Assembly: GCF_003027925.1 (NCBI RefSeq)
Contig: NZ_PYPS01000009.1
Coordinates: forward strand, 121,551 to 185,550
Source: Micromonospora sp. RP3T
GTDB lineage: Bacteria > Actinomycetota > Actinomycetes > Mycobacteriales > Micromonosporaceae
Length of the DNA: 64,000 nt
Reading direction: 5' to 3'
The stretch's first letter is position 1. Each line of letters starts with the position of its first letter. This document shows, piece by piece, positions 1 through 6,862 of the stretch. Position numbers and translations under genes: made by a program. The notes under the pieces were generated by a model that was given only the letters and a program-made list of their open reading frames with translations, did not search any database and was not told the DNA's origin.

Positions 1-495
1 CCGGTGCGGGTGGACCTGGCCCGGCTCGCCGCCGACGTGGAGCGCACCTGGTCGGACCGGTGCACGGCGGTCGGGGTGCCGTTCCGGGTGGAGACGCCGG
101 GCGGGCCGGTGCCGGCGTACACCGATCCGGGCCGGATCCGGCAGGTGGTCGACGGGCTGCTGGAGAACGCGCTGCGGGTCGTACCCCCGGGGGCGCCGGT
201 GGTGCTCGCGGTCCGGCCCGCCGGCGTGGACCCGGCGGCCGGCGGGGTCCTGGAGGTCCGCGACGGCGGGCCCGGCTTCACCGACGACGACCTGGCGGTG
301 GCGTTCGAGCGGGGCGCGCTGCACCAGCGCTACCGGGGGGTGCGCAAGGTCGGCAGCGGGCTGGGGCTGGCGCTCGCCGCCGGGCTGGTGCGCCGGCTGG
401 GCGGCGACATCGCCGCCGGGCACGCGCCGGAGGGCGGCGCGGCGTTCACGGTCCGGCTGCCCGGAGATCCTTACCTGGCTCGAACATCGGCCTGA
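1..495 (+). CDS. sensor histidine kinase, C-terminal ATPase part (truncated by window edge)
   Basis: This is the C-terminal catalytic part of a membrane sensor histidine kinase; the sensor and H-box regions lie upstream of base 1. The frame is open from the first base, so the GTG at 4 is not taken as the start. The HATPase_c motifs are readable in order: an N box (VDGLLENALRV, near residue 55), a G1 box (DGGPGF) and a G2 box (GSGLGLALAAGLV). The frame ends shortly after the final beta strand (FTVRLPG), which is normal for the family. A secreted lipoprotein gene begins 56 bp downstream on the same strand and may be in the same operon. The partner response regulator would be expected upstream. 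The stimulus cannot be inferred. Confidence 0.85.
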   Translation, partial: PVRVDLARLAADVERTWSDRCTAVGVPFRVETPGGPVPAYTDPGRIRQVVDGLLENALRVVPPGAPVVLAVRPAGVDPAAGGVLEVRDGGPGFTDDDLAVAFERGALHQRYRGVRKVGSGLGLALAAGLVRRLGGDIAAGHAPEGGAAFTVRLPGDPYLARTSA

Positions 496-551
496 CGGTC
501 CGCTCGCGCCGGTGCGGAACGCTGACGACACCACCGACGAGAGGAACACCG

Positions 552-1211
552 ATGGCACGTCAGCGAATCGTCACCGGAGCCACCGCGCTGCTCACCGCCG
601 CGGCACTCGGCCTCGCCGGGTGCGGCGCGGCGCAGACCGGCGCCGACGCGGCCCGGGAGACCGCGGTCGAGGTGGCCGCCGCCATGGGCACCGACGGGCA
701 GGCCCTGGCCGCGCTCGGCGTCGACCCGGCCGACCTGGACGTCGATCCGGTCGCGGCGCCCGCCCCGTCGGCCGCCGGCACGCCTGCGGCGCAGGGCGGC
801 TCCGGCACGCCGACGGAGCTGGCCGACTCCGGCACGCCGGACGAGCAGGCCGGGCCGGACCGCAAGGGGGACCGGGCGCAGGACTGGCGCAAGCGGCACC
901 GGGCCCGGGTGCTGCTGCGCAAGAACCGGCTGCACGGCGAGGTCGTGGTGCAGACCAAGGAGAACGGGACGAAGACGGTAGCCGTCCAGCGCGGTGCGGT
1001 GACCGCTGTCGACGCGAAGTCGATGACCGTGAAGTCCGCCGACGGCTTCACCATGACCTGGACGTTCGGCGAGAAGCTGCGGGTGGTCGAGCGTCGCGCG
1101 ACGATCCAGGCGAGCGAGATCAAGGTCGGTACGACGGTCGGCGTGGCCGGTGCCAAGGAGGGGGACAAGGGCGTCGCCCGGCTGGTCGTGGTGCCGCTCC
1201 GCCAGGAGTAA
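552..1211 (+). CDS. secreted lipoprotein with DUF5666-like C-terminal domain
   Basis: A 219-residue predicted lipoprotein. The N terminus has a basic MARQR start, a hydrophobic core and a perfect lipobox LAGC, so Cys24 should be lipidated after export. Residues about 30-110 are low complexity, rich in Ala, Pro, Gly and Thr, and look like a flexible wall-spanning linker. The C-terminal 100 residues alternate beta-type segments (GEVVVQTKENG, VTAVDAKSMTVKSADG, VGTTVGVAG) and resemble the small beta-barrel of DUF5666-like proteins. The ATG at 552 was chosen because it immediately precedes the signal peptide and follows a GAGGAA-like ribosome site. It lies 56 bp after the kinase gene. The molecular function is unknown. 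Confidence 0.8.
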   Translation: MARQRIVTGATALLTAAALGLAGCGAAQTGADAARETAVEVAAAMGTDGQALAALGVDPADLDVDPVAAPAPSAAGTPAAQGGSGTPTELADSGTPDEQAGPDRKGDRAQDWRKRHRARVLLRKNRLHGEVVVQTKENGTKTVAVQRGAVTAVDAKSMTVKSADGFTMTWTFGEKLRVVERRATIQASEIKVGTTVGVAGAKEGDKGVARLVVVPLRQE

Positions 1212-1290
1212 GGTGGGCGGGCTGTCGTGACCTCAGGAATCTGCCAGGCTACGCTATGCCCCGACCTGCCGTCACCTCCATGGAGAACCC

Positions 1291-2001
1291 GTGAAGCTTT
1301 CGATCCTCATGCCGGTCTACAACGAGGAAGAACGCATCGCGGACGCCCTCAAGCAGGCGTTGGCGGTGGACTACCCGTGCGAGATAGAGCTGGTCGTCGT
1401 GGACGACGGCAGCCGGGACGGCACCGGCGAGGTGCTCGGCCGGGTGGACGACGCCCGGCTGCGGGTGATCACCCATCCGCGCAACGCCGGCAAGGGCGCG
1501 GCCATCAAGACGGCCGTCGACAACGCCGAGGGTGAATACATGGTCATCCTCGACGCCGACCTGGAGTACGACCCGCAGGACATCCCGCGCCTGCTGCAGC
1601 CGGTGCTCGACGGGCACGCCACCGTGGTCTACGGCAATCGCACGTTCGGCAGCCACAGCTCCTACAGCTTCTGGTACGTGATGGGCAACAAGGGCGTCAC
1701 GCTGGCGGCCAACGTGCTCTACAACTCCTACATCGGCGACCTGGAGACCTGCTTCAAGCTGATGCCGTTGGCGCTCTACCGCTCGCTCCAGGTGCGTTCC
1801 CGGGGCTTCGGCATGGAGGCCGAGGTCACCGGCAAGCTGCTCCGCCAGCGCATCCGCCCCTACGAGGTGCCGATCAGCTACCGCGCCCGGGGCCGCGAAG
1901 AGGGCAAGAAGATCACCTGGAAGGACGGCGTCGAGGCGATCTGGATCCTGGCCCGCGAGCGCGCCCGCCGCCGCCCGGCCGGTCCCGCCGCCGCGCGCTG
2001 A
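1291..2001 (+). CDS. family 2 glycosyltransferase (dolichyl-phosphate mannose synthase-like)
   Basis: A 236-residue soluble GT-A glycosyltransferase. It starts with the family signature LSILMPVYNEEERI. The nucleotide-binding and metal motifs follow: VVVDDGSRDGT near residue 35 and ILDADLEYDP near residue 87, the latter containing the DxD. Length and layout match polyprenyl-phosphate sugar transferases and DPM1/WcaA-like GT2 enzymes, which transfer a sugar from an NDP donor to a lipid or glycan acceptor. No C-terminal membrane anchor is visible. The start is GTG with a GGAGAA ribosome site 4-5 bases upstream. A strong 13-bp hairpin follows the stop codon. Donor and acceptor cannot be assigned from sequence. 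Confidence 0.9.
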   Translation: MKLSILMPVYNEEERIADALKQALAVDYPCEIELVVVDDGSRDGTGEVLGRVDDARLRVITHPRNAGKGAAIKTAVDNAEGEYMVILDADLEYDPQDIPRLLQPVLDGHATVVYGNRTFGSHSSYSFWYVMGNKGVTLAANVLYNSYIGDLETCFKLMPLALYRSLQVRSRGFGMEAEVTGKLLRQRIRPYEVPISYRARGREEGKKITWKDGVEAIWILARERARRRPAGPAAAR

Positions 2002-2012
2002 CCCGACGCACC

Positions 2013-2043
2013 GGAACCCCGCACCCCGGCGGTGCGGGGTTCC
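2013..2043. terminator. bidirectional terminator hairpin
   Basis: A perfect 13-bp stem (GGAACCCCGCACC with its complement) and a 5-base loop, lying between the convergent GT2 and transketolase genes. It is symmetrical, so it could stop both transcripts. Confidence 0.85.
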
Positions 2044-2049
2044 TTCGCG

Positions 2050-2934
2050 TCACGCGCCGAGGAACGCGTCGACGGAACGGCGCAGCCCGGCCGCGTCCAG
2101 CCCGTGCCAGCGGTCGTGGTCCGCCGGGCCGCCGTAGCGGCGCAGCTCCGTCCGGCCGACGCCGAGCGCGAGCAGCCGGTGCGGCCGGTCGGCCAGCGCG
2201 TCGGACACCACCCGGGTGGACGTGCCGGCCAGGTACGGCTCGACCAGGATCACCTCGCCGCCGGCCAGCGCCCGCAGCCCGGCCGTGTCGAACGGCCGGG
2301 GCCGGTGGGTGTACGCCACCGTGACCGGCAGGTCCGCCACCGCGTGCAGCGCCGCGTCCAGCACCGGCCCGACCGCCACCAGCAGCGGCGCGCCCGGCCC
2401 GGCGTCCCGGACCACCCGCAGGTCACCCGCCTCCGGGTACGCGGACGCGTTGCCCCCGGTCGACAGCCGCAGGTACGCCGGGTCGGTCCCGCACACCACG
2501 TCCCGCAGCAGCGGTCGCACCTCGTCCGGGTGACCCGGCACGTGCACGGTCCACCCGTCGAGCGTGTCGATCAGGCTCACGTCGGCCGGCGCGAGATGGG
2601 TCCGACCGGCCGCCGCCCGGTCGTACGAGGCGCCGATGCTGACCAGCACCGCGCCGACCCCCTGGTGGTCGAGATCCAGCTTGATCTGCTCGTACGCCCG
2701 CTCGACGAGGAACGGGGCGTAGCTGTGCACGATCGGCCGCTGCCCGGTCAACGCCAGCCCGCCGGCCACCCCGATCATGAGCTGTTCCCGGATCCCGACG
2801 TTGACCACCCGGTCCGGGTGGCGGGCGGCGGCCGGGGCGAACGCGGCGGCGGAGATGTCCGCCAGCACGAGCACGCTCCTCGGGTCCGTCAGCACCTCCT
2901 CGGCGCTGGTCACGAACGCGTCCCGCATGGTCAT
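2050..2934 (-). CDS. transketolase, C-terminal subunit
   Basis: A 294-residue protein matching the pyrimidine-binding and C-terminal domains of transketolase. In this split form, two proteins together make one thiamine-diphosphate enzyme that moves two-carbon ketol units between sugar phosphates. Readable motifs are VVNVGIREQLMIGVAGGLAL, which contains the Glu of the TPP-activation region, and PIVHSYAPFLVERAYEQIK. The reading frame continues upstream, but ATG 2934 is preferred because GGGGAG sits about six bases before it; a GTG at 2940 would overlap the upstream stop codon as GTGA. The N-terminal subunit is immediately upstream, so the two are co-transcribed and probably translationally coupled. 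The split arrangement is also used in specialised pathways, so a role outside the pentose phosphate route is possible. Confidence 0.88.
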   Translation of the reverse strand: MTMRDAFVTSAEEVLTDPRSVLVLADISAAAFAPAAARHPDRVVNVGIREQLMIGVAGGLALTGQRPIVHSYAPFLVERAYEQIKLDLDHQGVGAVLVSIGASYDRAAAGRTHLAPADVSLIDTLDGWTVHVPGHPDEVRPLLRDVVCGTDPAYLRLSTGGNASAYPEAGDLRVVRDAGPGAPLLVAVGPVLDAALHAVADLPVTVAYTHRPRPFDTAGLRALAGGEVILVEPYLAGTSTRVVSDALADRPHRLLALGVGRTELRRYGGPADHDRWHGLDAAGLRRSVDAFLGA

Positions 2935-2936
2935 GG

Positions 2937-3620
2937 TCACTCCCCGTCGGTGACGGCCGCGACGACGACGTGCGGCCGGTGGTGGTCGTGCCCGGTCAGG
3001 GCGGCGTGCAGGGCGTCGTGGTCGTGGCCGTCCACGGTGGCGGCGGTCCACCCGTTGACGGTGAACCGGCTGGCGGCGCCACCCGGCCAGCCGTGCGTGG
3101 CGGAGCGGTTGTCCACCACGATCGCGGTCAGGTTGGCCAGGCCGGTCGCACCCGCGTACGCGATCGCCTCGTGGTTGGCGCCCTCGTCCAGTTCGGCGTC
3201 GCCGAGCAGCACGTACACCCGGGGGTCGGAGCGGCCCTGGGCCCGCAGGCCGAGCGCGGTGCCCACGCCCAGCCCGAGCCCGTGGCCGAGCGACCCGGAA
3301 CCGATCTCCACACCCGGCACCAGCGTCCGGTCCGGGTGGTCGCCGAGCCGGCTGGCCGGCCCGCCCTGGTCGTCCAGCCACTCGACCGGCACGAAGCCCC
3401 GCGCGGCGAGCAGCGCGTAGTAGCCGGCGACCGCGTGCCCCTTGGAGAGCAGGAACCGGTCCCGGTCGGGGTCGGCCACGGTCGCCGGGGTGATCCGGAG
3501 CACCCGGTCGTAGAGCACGTGGAGCACGTCCAGCGTCGAGTACACGTTCGGGCCGAACTCGCGGCCGGCGCGGACCCGCTCCAGCAGCGCGGCCAGCTCG
3601 GTGGCGGTGGTCGTCGTCAT
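2937..3620 (-). CDS. transketolase, N-terminal (TPP-binding) subunit
   Basis: A 227-residue thiamine diphosphate-binding half of a split transketolase. The TPP and Mg motif GDAELDEGANHEAI is followed by NLTAIVVDNRS, the standard GDG-x-(25-30)-NN-like signature. An early FLLSKGHAVAGYYALLA motif provides the conserved substrate-side His. ATG 3620 was chosen (start MTTTT) because GAGG lies eight bases upstream; the frame extends further without a better ribosome site. It heads a two-gene operon with the C-terminal subunit and is divergent from soxR, with only 46 bp between the two starts. The promoters therefore overlap, and the SoxR-like operator at 3636-3653 could affect this operon as well. 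Confidence 0.9.
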   Translation of the reverse strand: MTTTTATELAALLERVRAGREFGPNVYSTLDVLHVLYDRVLRITPATVADPDRDRFLLSKGHAVAGYYALLAARGFVPVEWLDDQGGPASRLGDHPDRTLVPGVEIGSGSLGHGLGLGVGTALGLRAQGRSDPRVYVLLGDAELDEGANHEAIAYAGATGLANLTAIVVDNRSATHGWPGGAASRFTVNGWTAATVDGHDHDALHAALTGHDHHRPHVVVAAVTDGE

Positions 3621-3635
3621 GCCGATAGCCTCGAA

Positions 3636-3653
3636 CCTCAACCGAACTTCACC
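3636..3653. promoter_or_regulatory. SoxR-box-like operator
   Basis: The sequence CCTCAACCGAACTTCACC matches 12 of 18 positions of the enterobacterial soxS box (CCTCAAGTTAACTTGAGG), including the whole CCTCAA arm and the central AACTT. It lies 14 bp before the soxR start, in the space shared with the divergent transketolase operon. Autoregulation is a reasonable inference; binding is not shown. Confidence 0.45.
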
Positions 3654-3666
3654 TCAAGGTCCTGTG

Positions 3667-4119
3667 ATGCACGAGGCAACGCTCACCATCGGCCAGCTCG
3701 CCGAGCGCAGCGGCGTGGCACCCTCCGCGCTGCGCTACTACGAGCGGCTCGGCCTGATCCACGCCGCCCGCACCGGCGGCAACCAGCGCCGCTACGCCCG
3801 CACCGAGCTGCGTCGGGTGGCCTTCGTCCGGATCTCCCAGCAGGTCGGCGTCTCGCTGGACGAGATCCGGGAGGCGTTGGACTCGCTGCCCGCCGGCCGC
3901 ACACCCACCCCGGAGGACTGGGCGGCGCTCTCCCGGGGCTGGCGGGAGCGGCTGGACGAGCGGATCCGACTGCTCGGCAAGCTCCGCGACGACCTGGACG
4001 GCTGCATCGGCTGCGGCTGCCTGTCGTTGCAGCGCTGCACGCTCTACAACCCCGGCGACTCGCTGGCCGCCGAGGGCCCCGGCGCGCGCCTGGTGCTCCC
4101 GCGCGCCGACCCGGGCTGA
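3667..4119 (+). CDS. soxR: SoxR, redox-sensing MerR-family regulator
   Basis: A 150-residue MerR-type activator. The N terminus holds the winged helix (LTIGQLAERSGVAPSALRYY), followed by the dimerisation helix. Residues 113-124 carry the [2Fe-2S] ligand set CIGCGCLSLQRC, the CX2CXCX5C spacing specific to SoxR, with Cys113, 116, 118 and 124. Oxidation of this cluster switches the factor on. In streptomycetes SoxR responds to redox-active metabolites and controls small sets of oxidoreductase and transporter genes. The convergent neighbour, three bases away, is a quinone oxidoreductase of a type known in SoxR regulons, although it is not in a position to be driven from the soxR promoter. ATG 3667 gives the conserved N terminus; GTG 3664 is an alternative. 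Confidence 0.95.
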   Translation: MHEATLTIGQLAERSGVAPSALRYYERLGLIHAARTGGNQRRYARTELRRVAFVRISQQVGVSLDEIREALDSLPAGRTPTPEDWAALSRGWRERLDERIRLLGKLRDDLDGCIGCGCLSLQRCTLYNPGDSLAAEGPGARLVLPRADPG

Positions 4120-4122
4120 GCG

Positions 4123-5097
4123 TCACCGCACCAGCAGCACCTTGCCCAGGTGGTCGCTCGTCTCCACCAGCCGGTGCGCGTCGGCGGCGTCCGCCATGTC
4201 CACCCTGGCGTGCACCACCGGCCGGACCCGGCCGGCCGCCACCAGCGGCCACACCTGCTCGCGTACGCCCCGGACGATCGCCGCCTTCTCGGCGAGCGGG
4301 CGGGAGCGCAGCGCGGTGGCGTGCACCGAGGCCCGCTTCGCCAGCAGCATCCCGAGGTCGAGTTCGCCCTTGCGCCCGCCCTGCATGCCGATCACCACGA
4401 GCCGGCCGCCGGTCGCCAGCGCCGCCACGTTCCGGGGCAGGTAGGACGCGCCCATGATGTCCAGGATCACGTCCGCGCCGCGCCCGTCGGTGACCCGGCG
4501 GACCTCCTCGACGAAGTCCTGCTCCCGGTAGTCGACGGTGTGCGCGGCGCCCAGCTCGCGCAGCCGCTCGTGCTTGGCCGCCCGCGCGGTCGCCACCACC
4601 GTCGCGCCCAGCGCCACCCCGAGCTGGATCGCGAACGTGCCGATGCCGCTGCCGCCACCGTGCACCAGCAGCGTGTCCCCCTCGGCCAGCCCGGCCAGGT
4701 CCACCACGTTCGACCACACCGTGCAGGCCACCTCCGGCAGCGCGGCGGCGTCGACCAGGTCCACCCCGTCCGGCACCGGCAGCAACTGCCCGGCCGGCAC
4801 GGCGACCTGCTCGGCGTACCCGCCGCCGGTCAGCAACGCGCAGACCTCCTGGCCCACCGACCAGCCGGTCACGTCGGGACCGAGCGCGCGGACCGTCCCC
4901 GAGCACTCCAACCCGGGGTACGCGGACGCGCCCGGCGGCGGCGGGTAGTGCCCCTGCCGTTGCAGCAGGTCGGCCCGGTTGACGGCGCTGGCCCGCACCT
5001 CGACGACCACCTCACCGGGGCCGGGTTCGGGGTCGGGGACCTCCGCCCAGACGAGTGCCTCGGGTCCGCCGGGTTCCGTGATCGTGACAGCGCGCAT
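4123..5097 (-). CDS. NAD(P)H:quinone oxidoreductase, zinc-independent MDR family
   Basis: A 324-residue medium-chain dehydrogenase/reductase of the PIG3/quinone oxidoreductase type. The N-terminal GroES-like domain has VRASAVNRADLLQRQGHYPP, and no structural or catalytic zinc ligands are seen. The Rossmann motif is HGGGSGIGTFAIQLG, followed by GAAHTVDYREQDF, typical of NADPH-dependent quinone reductases. Expected activity is reduction of quinones or enones in the cytoplasm, protecting against redox cycling. The ATG start at 5097 gives the family-typical N terminus MRAVTITEPGGPEAL. The gene is tail-to-tail with soxR with three bases between stop codons. Regulation by SoxR is plausible but no SoxR box was found in front of it. 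Confidence 0.9.
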   Translation of the reverse strand: MRAVTITEPGGPEALVWAEVPDPEPGPGEVVVEVRASAVNRADLLQRQGHYPPPPGASAYPGLECSGTVRALGPDVTGWSVGQEVCALLTGGGYAEQVAVPAGQLLPVPDGVDLVDAAALPEVACTVWSNVVDLAGLAEGDTLLVHGGGSGIGTFAIQLGVALGATVVATARAAKHERLRELGAAHTVDYREQDFVEEVRRVTDGRGADVILDIMGASYLPRNVAALATGGRLVVIGMQGGRKGELDLGMLLAKRASVHATALRSRPLAEKAAIVRGVREQVWPLVAAGRVRPVVHARVDMADAADAHRLVETSDHLGKVLLVR

Positions 5098-5168
5098 GGC
5101 TCAGTCTTACCCGATGCGCCGTTCGTGGCAGACTAGGCGCGGTCGCGTACCCCTCGGGGAGCGCGCCG

Positions 5169-5255
5169 GGAGGGTTCGCCTAGTGGCCGATGGCGCTGGT
5201 CTTGAAAACCGGTAAGGCAGCGATGTCTTCGTGGGTTCGAATCCCACACCCTCCG
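5169..5255 (+). tRNA. tRNA-Ser(TGA)
   Basis: An 87-nt class II tRNA. The acceptor stem GGAGGGT pairs with ACCCTCC at 5248-5254, followed by discriminator G. The anticodon loop CTTGAAA carries TGA at 5203-5205. There is a long variable arm and a GGGTTCGAATCCC T-arm. The 3' CCA is not encoded. It reads UCA serine codons. Confidence 0.95.
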
Positions 5256-5326
5256 CCGCCGTAATCGCCCGCAGCGGGGTAAGAAGGGGCGCAGAACATT
5301 TCGCGCACCCGGAAGGACCCGTTTCG

Positions 5327-5860
5327 ATGACCCTGGAACGACCGATCGCCCCGGACCCGTACGAGCTGCTGCCGACCGTGCCGTCGTTCGACCTGACCAG
5401 CGACGACGTGCACAACGGCGAGCCGATGGACGCGCGGTACGCGCACGGCAGCGCCGGCGGTGGGAACGTCTCGCCGCACCTGTCCTGGTCGGGCTTCCCG
5501 GCGGAGACGAAGAGCTTCGTGGTCACCTGCTTCGACCCGGACGCGCCGACCGGCAGCGGTTTCTGGCACTGGGTGCTGGTGGACGTGCCCGCCTCGGTCA
5601 CCGAGCTGCCGGCCGCGGCGCGGGAGGCCGACCTCGGTGGCGCGTTCAGCATCCGCAACGACTACGGCGACACCGGCTACGGCGGTGCCGCGCCGCCGCC
5701 GGGGGACCGTCCGCACCGGTACGTCTTCGCGGTGCACGCGGTCGACGTGGAGCGTCTGGACGTCGGCAAGGAGGCGAGCCCGGCCTTCGTCGGCTTCAAC
5801 CTCGCGTTCCACACGCTGGCCCGCGCGGTGATCCGTCCCACCTACCAGGTCAAGGACTGA
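5327..5860 (+). CDS. YbhB/YbcL-family Raf kinase inhibitor-like (PEBP) protein
   Basis: A 177-residue phosphatidylethanolamine-binding-protein fold. The diagnostic segments are [14 protein letters not shown] near residue 47, [19 protein letters not shown] near residue 70 (the conserved DPDAP and HW ligand-pocket residues), and [19 protein letters not shown] near residue 124. Bacterial members are small cytoplasmic or periplasmic proteins of uncertain role; an anion-binding pocket is conserved. No signal peptide is present. ATG 5327 follows GGAAGGA at good spacing. The gene sits alone between tRNA-Ser and a strong hairpin. Confidence 0.9.
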   Translation: MTLERPIAPDPYELLPTVPSFDLTSDDVHNGEPMDARYAHGSAGGGNVSPHLSWSGFPAETKSFVVTCFDPDAPTGSGFWHWVLVDVPASVTELPAAAREADLGGAFSIRNDYGDTGYGGAAPPPGDRPHRYVFAVHAVDVERLDVGKEASPAFVGFNLAFHTLARAVIRPTYQVKD

Positions 5861-5870
5861 ACCGGGTGTA

Positions 5871-5918
5871 AGGCGGGGGCCCTTCTTAACAGGTGGATGT
5901 TAAGAAGGGCCCCCGCCT
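5871..5918. terminator. 21-bp perfect hairpin, TTAAGAAGGGCCC type intergenic repeat
   Basis: The left arm AGGCGGGGGCCCTTCTTAAC and its exact complement, plus one more A-T pair, form a 21-bp stem with a 6-base loop (GGTGGA). It lies between convergent genes. A shortened relative, GTTAAGCGGGGGCCCCGCCT, starts at 5930 and runs into the end of the next gene, so this looks like a dispersed intergenic repeat that also acts as a bidirectional terminator. Confidence 0.8.
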
Positions 5919-5948
5919 ATACCGGAAGCGTTAAGCGGGGGCCCCGCC

Positions 5949-6653
5949 TCACACCCGGGCCACGGCGAAGACGGACTGGCCGAACGGGGGGCGGATGCGC
6001 TGCTCGGCGGCCTTGGTGGCGGGCAGCACCAGCGTGTCGTAGACCTTCACCATCGGGCCCTCCTTCGGCATCAGCCGGAAGACCTTGGTGGCCATGAAGT
6101 AGCCGATCAGGCCGAGCGCGTTCGCGTAGTGGATCTTTTCCACGGTGAGGCCGGCGTCGGTCATCGCGGTGGCGAGCGTCTTCTTGGTGTAGCGCCGCAC
6201 GTGGCCGGTCGCGATGTCGGCGGGGCCCATGGCGAACTGGAACGCCGGCACGATGATGATCACCGCACCACCGGGCCGGACCAGGTCGCGCATGCTGCGC
6301 AGCGCGCCCACGTGGTCGTCGATGTGCTCCAGCACGTTGTACGACACGGCGGCGCTGTAGTCGCCCCGCTCGGTGTGCGGCAACAGCATCTGCCGGACCT
6401 CGACGCCGGGGTGCTCGGACAGCCGCTCCTTGAGCTTGACCAGCCGGTCCGGGTCGGCCTCGGTGGCCGTGATGCGGGGGATGTGCTCGGACCAGGCGAG
6501 CGCGTAGTCACCGAGGCCGCTGCCGATCTCGATGGGGTTGTCACCGAGGTAGGGCACGGCCAGTTCGACGAACCACCGCCGGTGGTTGACCGCCGTGGCC
6601 AGGCCTTCGAGCACCTCCGCCTGGACGCGCTGATCCCCAGTGATTTCTGCCAT
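5949..6653 (-). CDS. class I SAM-dependent methyltransferase
   Basis: A 234-residue methyltransferase of the Rossmann class. Motif I is IEIGSGLGDYALAW near residue 41, the acidic ribose-binding position follows in ITATEADPDRL, and the post-motif region SYNVLEHIDDHVGALRSM is the typical signature of small-molecule and lipid methyltransferases. A hydrophobic stretch near residues 185-200 (ANALGLIGYFMATKVF) resembles membrane-associated members that act on glycolipid or quinone substrates. ATG 6653 was chosen because GAGGA lies seven bases upstream; the frame could start five codons earlier. The neighbouring membrane protein is divergently transcribed. The substrate is not identifiable. Confidence 0.85.
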   Translation of the reverse strand: MAEITGDQRVQAEVLEGLATAVNHRRWFVELAVPYLGDNPIEIGSGLGDYALAWSEHIPRITATEADPDRLVKLKERLSEHPGVEVRQMLLPHTERGDYSAAVSYNVLEHIDDHVGALRSMRDLVRPGGAVIIIVPAFQFAMGPADIATGHVRRYTKKTLATAMTDAGLTVEKIHYANALGLIGYFMATKVFRLMPKEGPMVKVYDTLVLPATKAAEQRIRPPFGQSVFAVARV

Positions 6654-6862
6654 GCGTCGATTCCTCACGATATGACTGACCCGCGCCTGGACCGTTCAGA
6701 GTCAACCATCTGAATGGCCGGCGGGAAAATCGGGGGCACCGCGCTGGCCGAATTGCGGTCGGGTGGGGCACGTGATCGGCGGTCGGCGAACCCGGCACAT
6801 AGTACGCGAGTCCTCGGAATATGTCACCTGGCCGTCATACAATGACTACGCTCTGAAATGTC

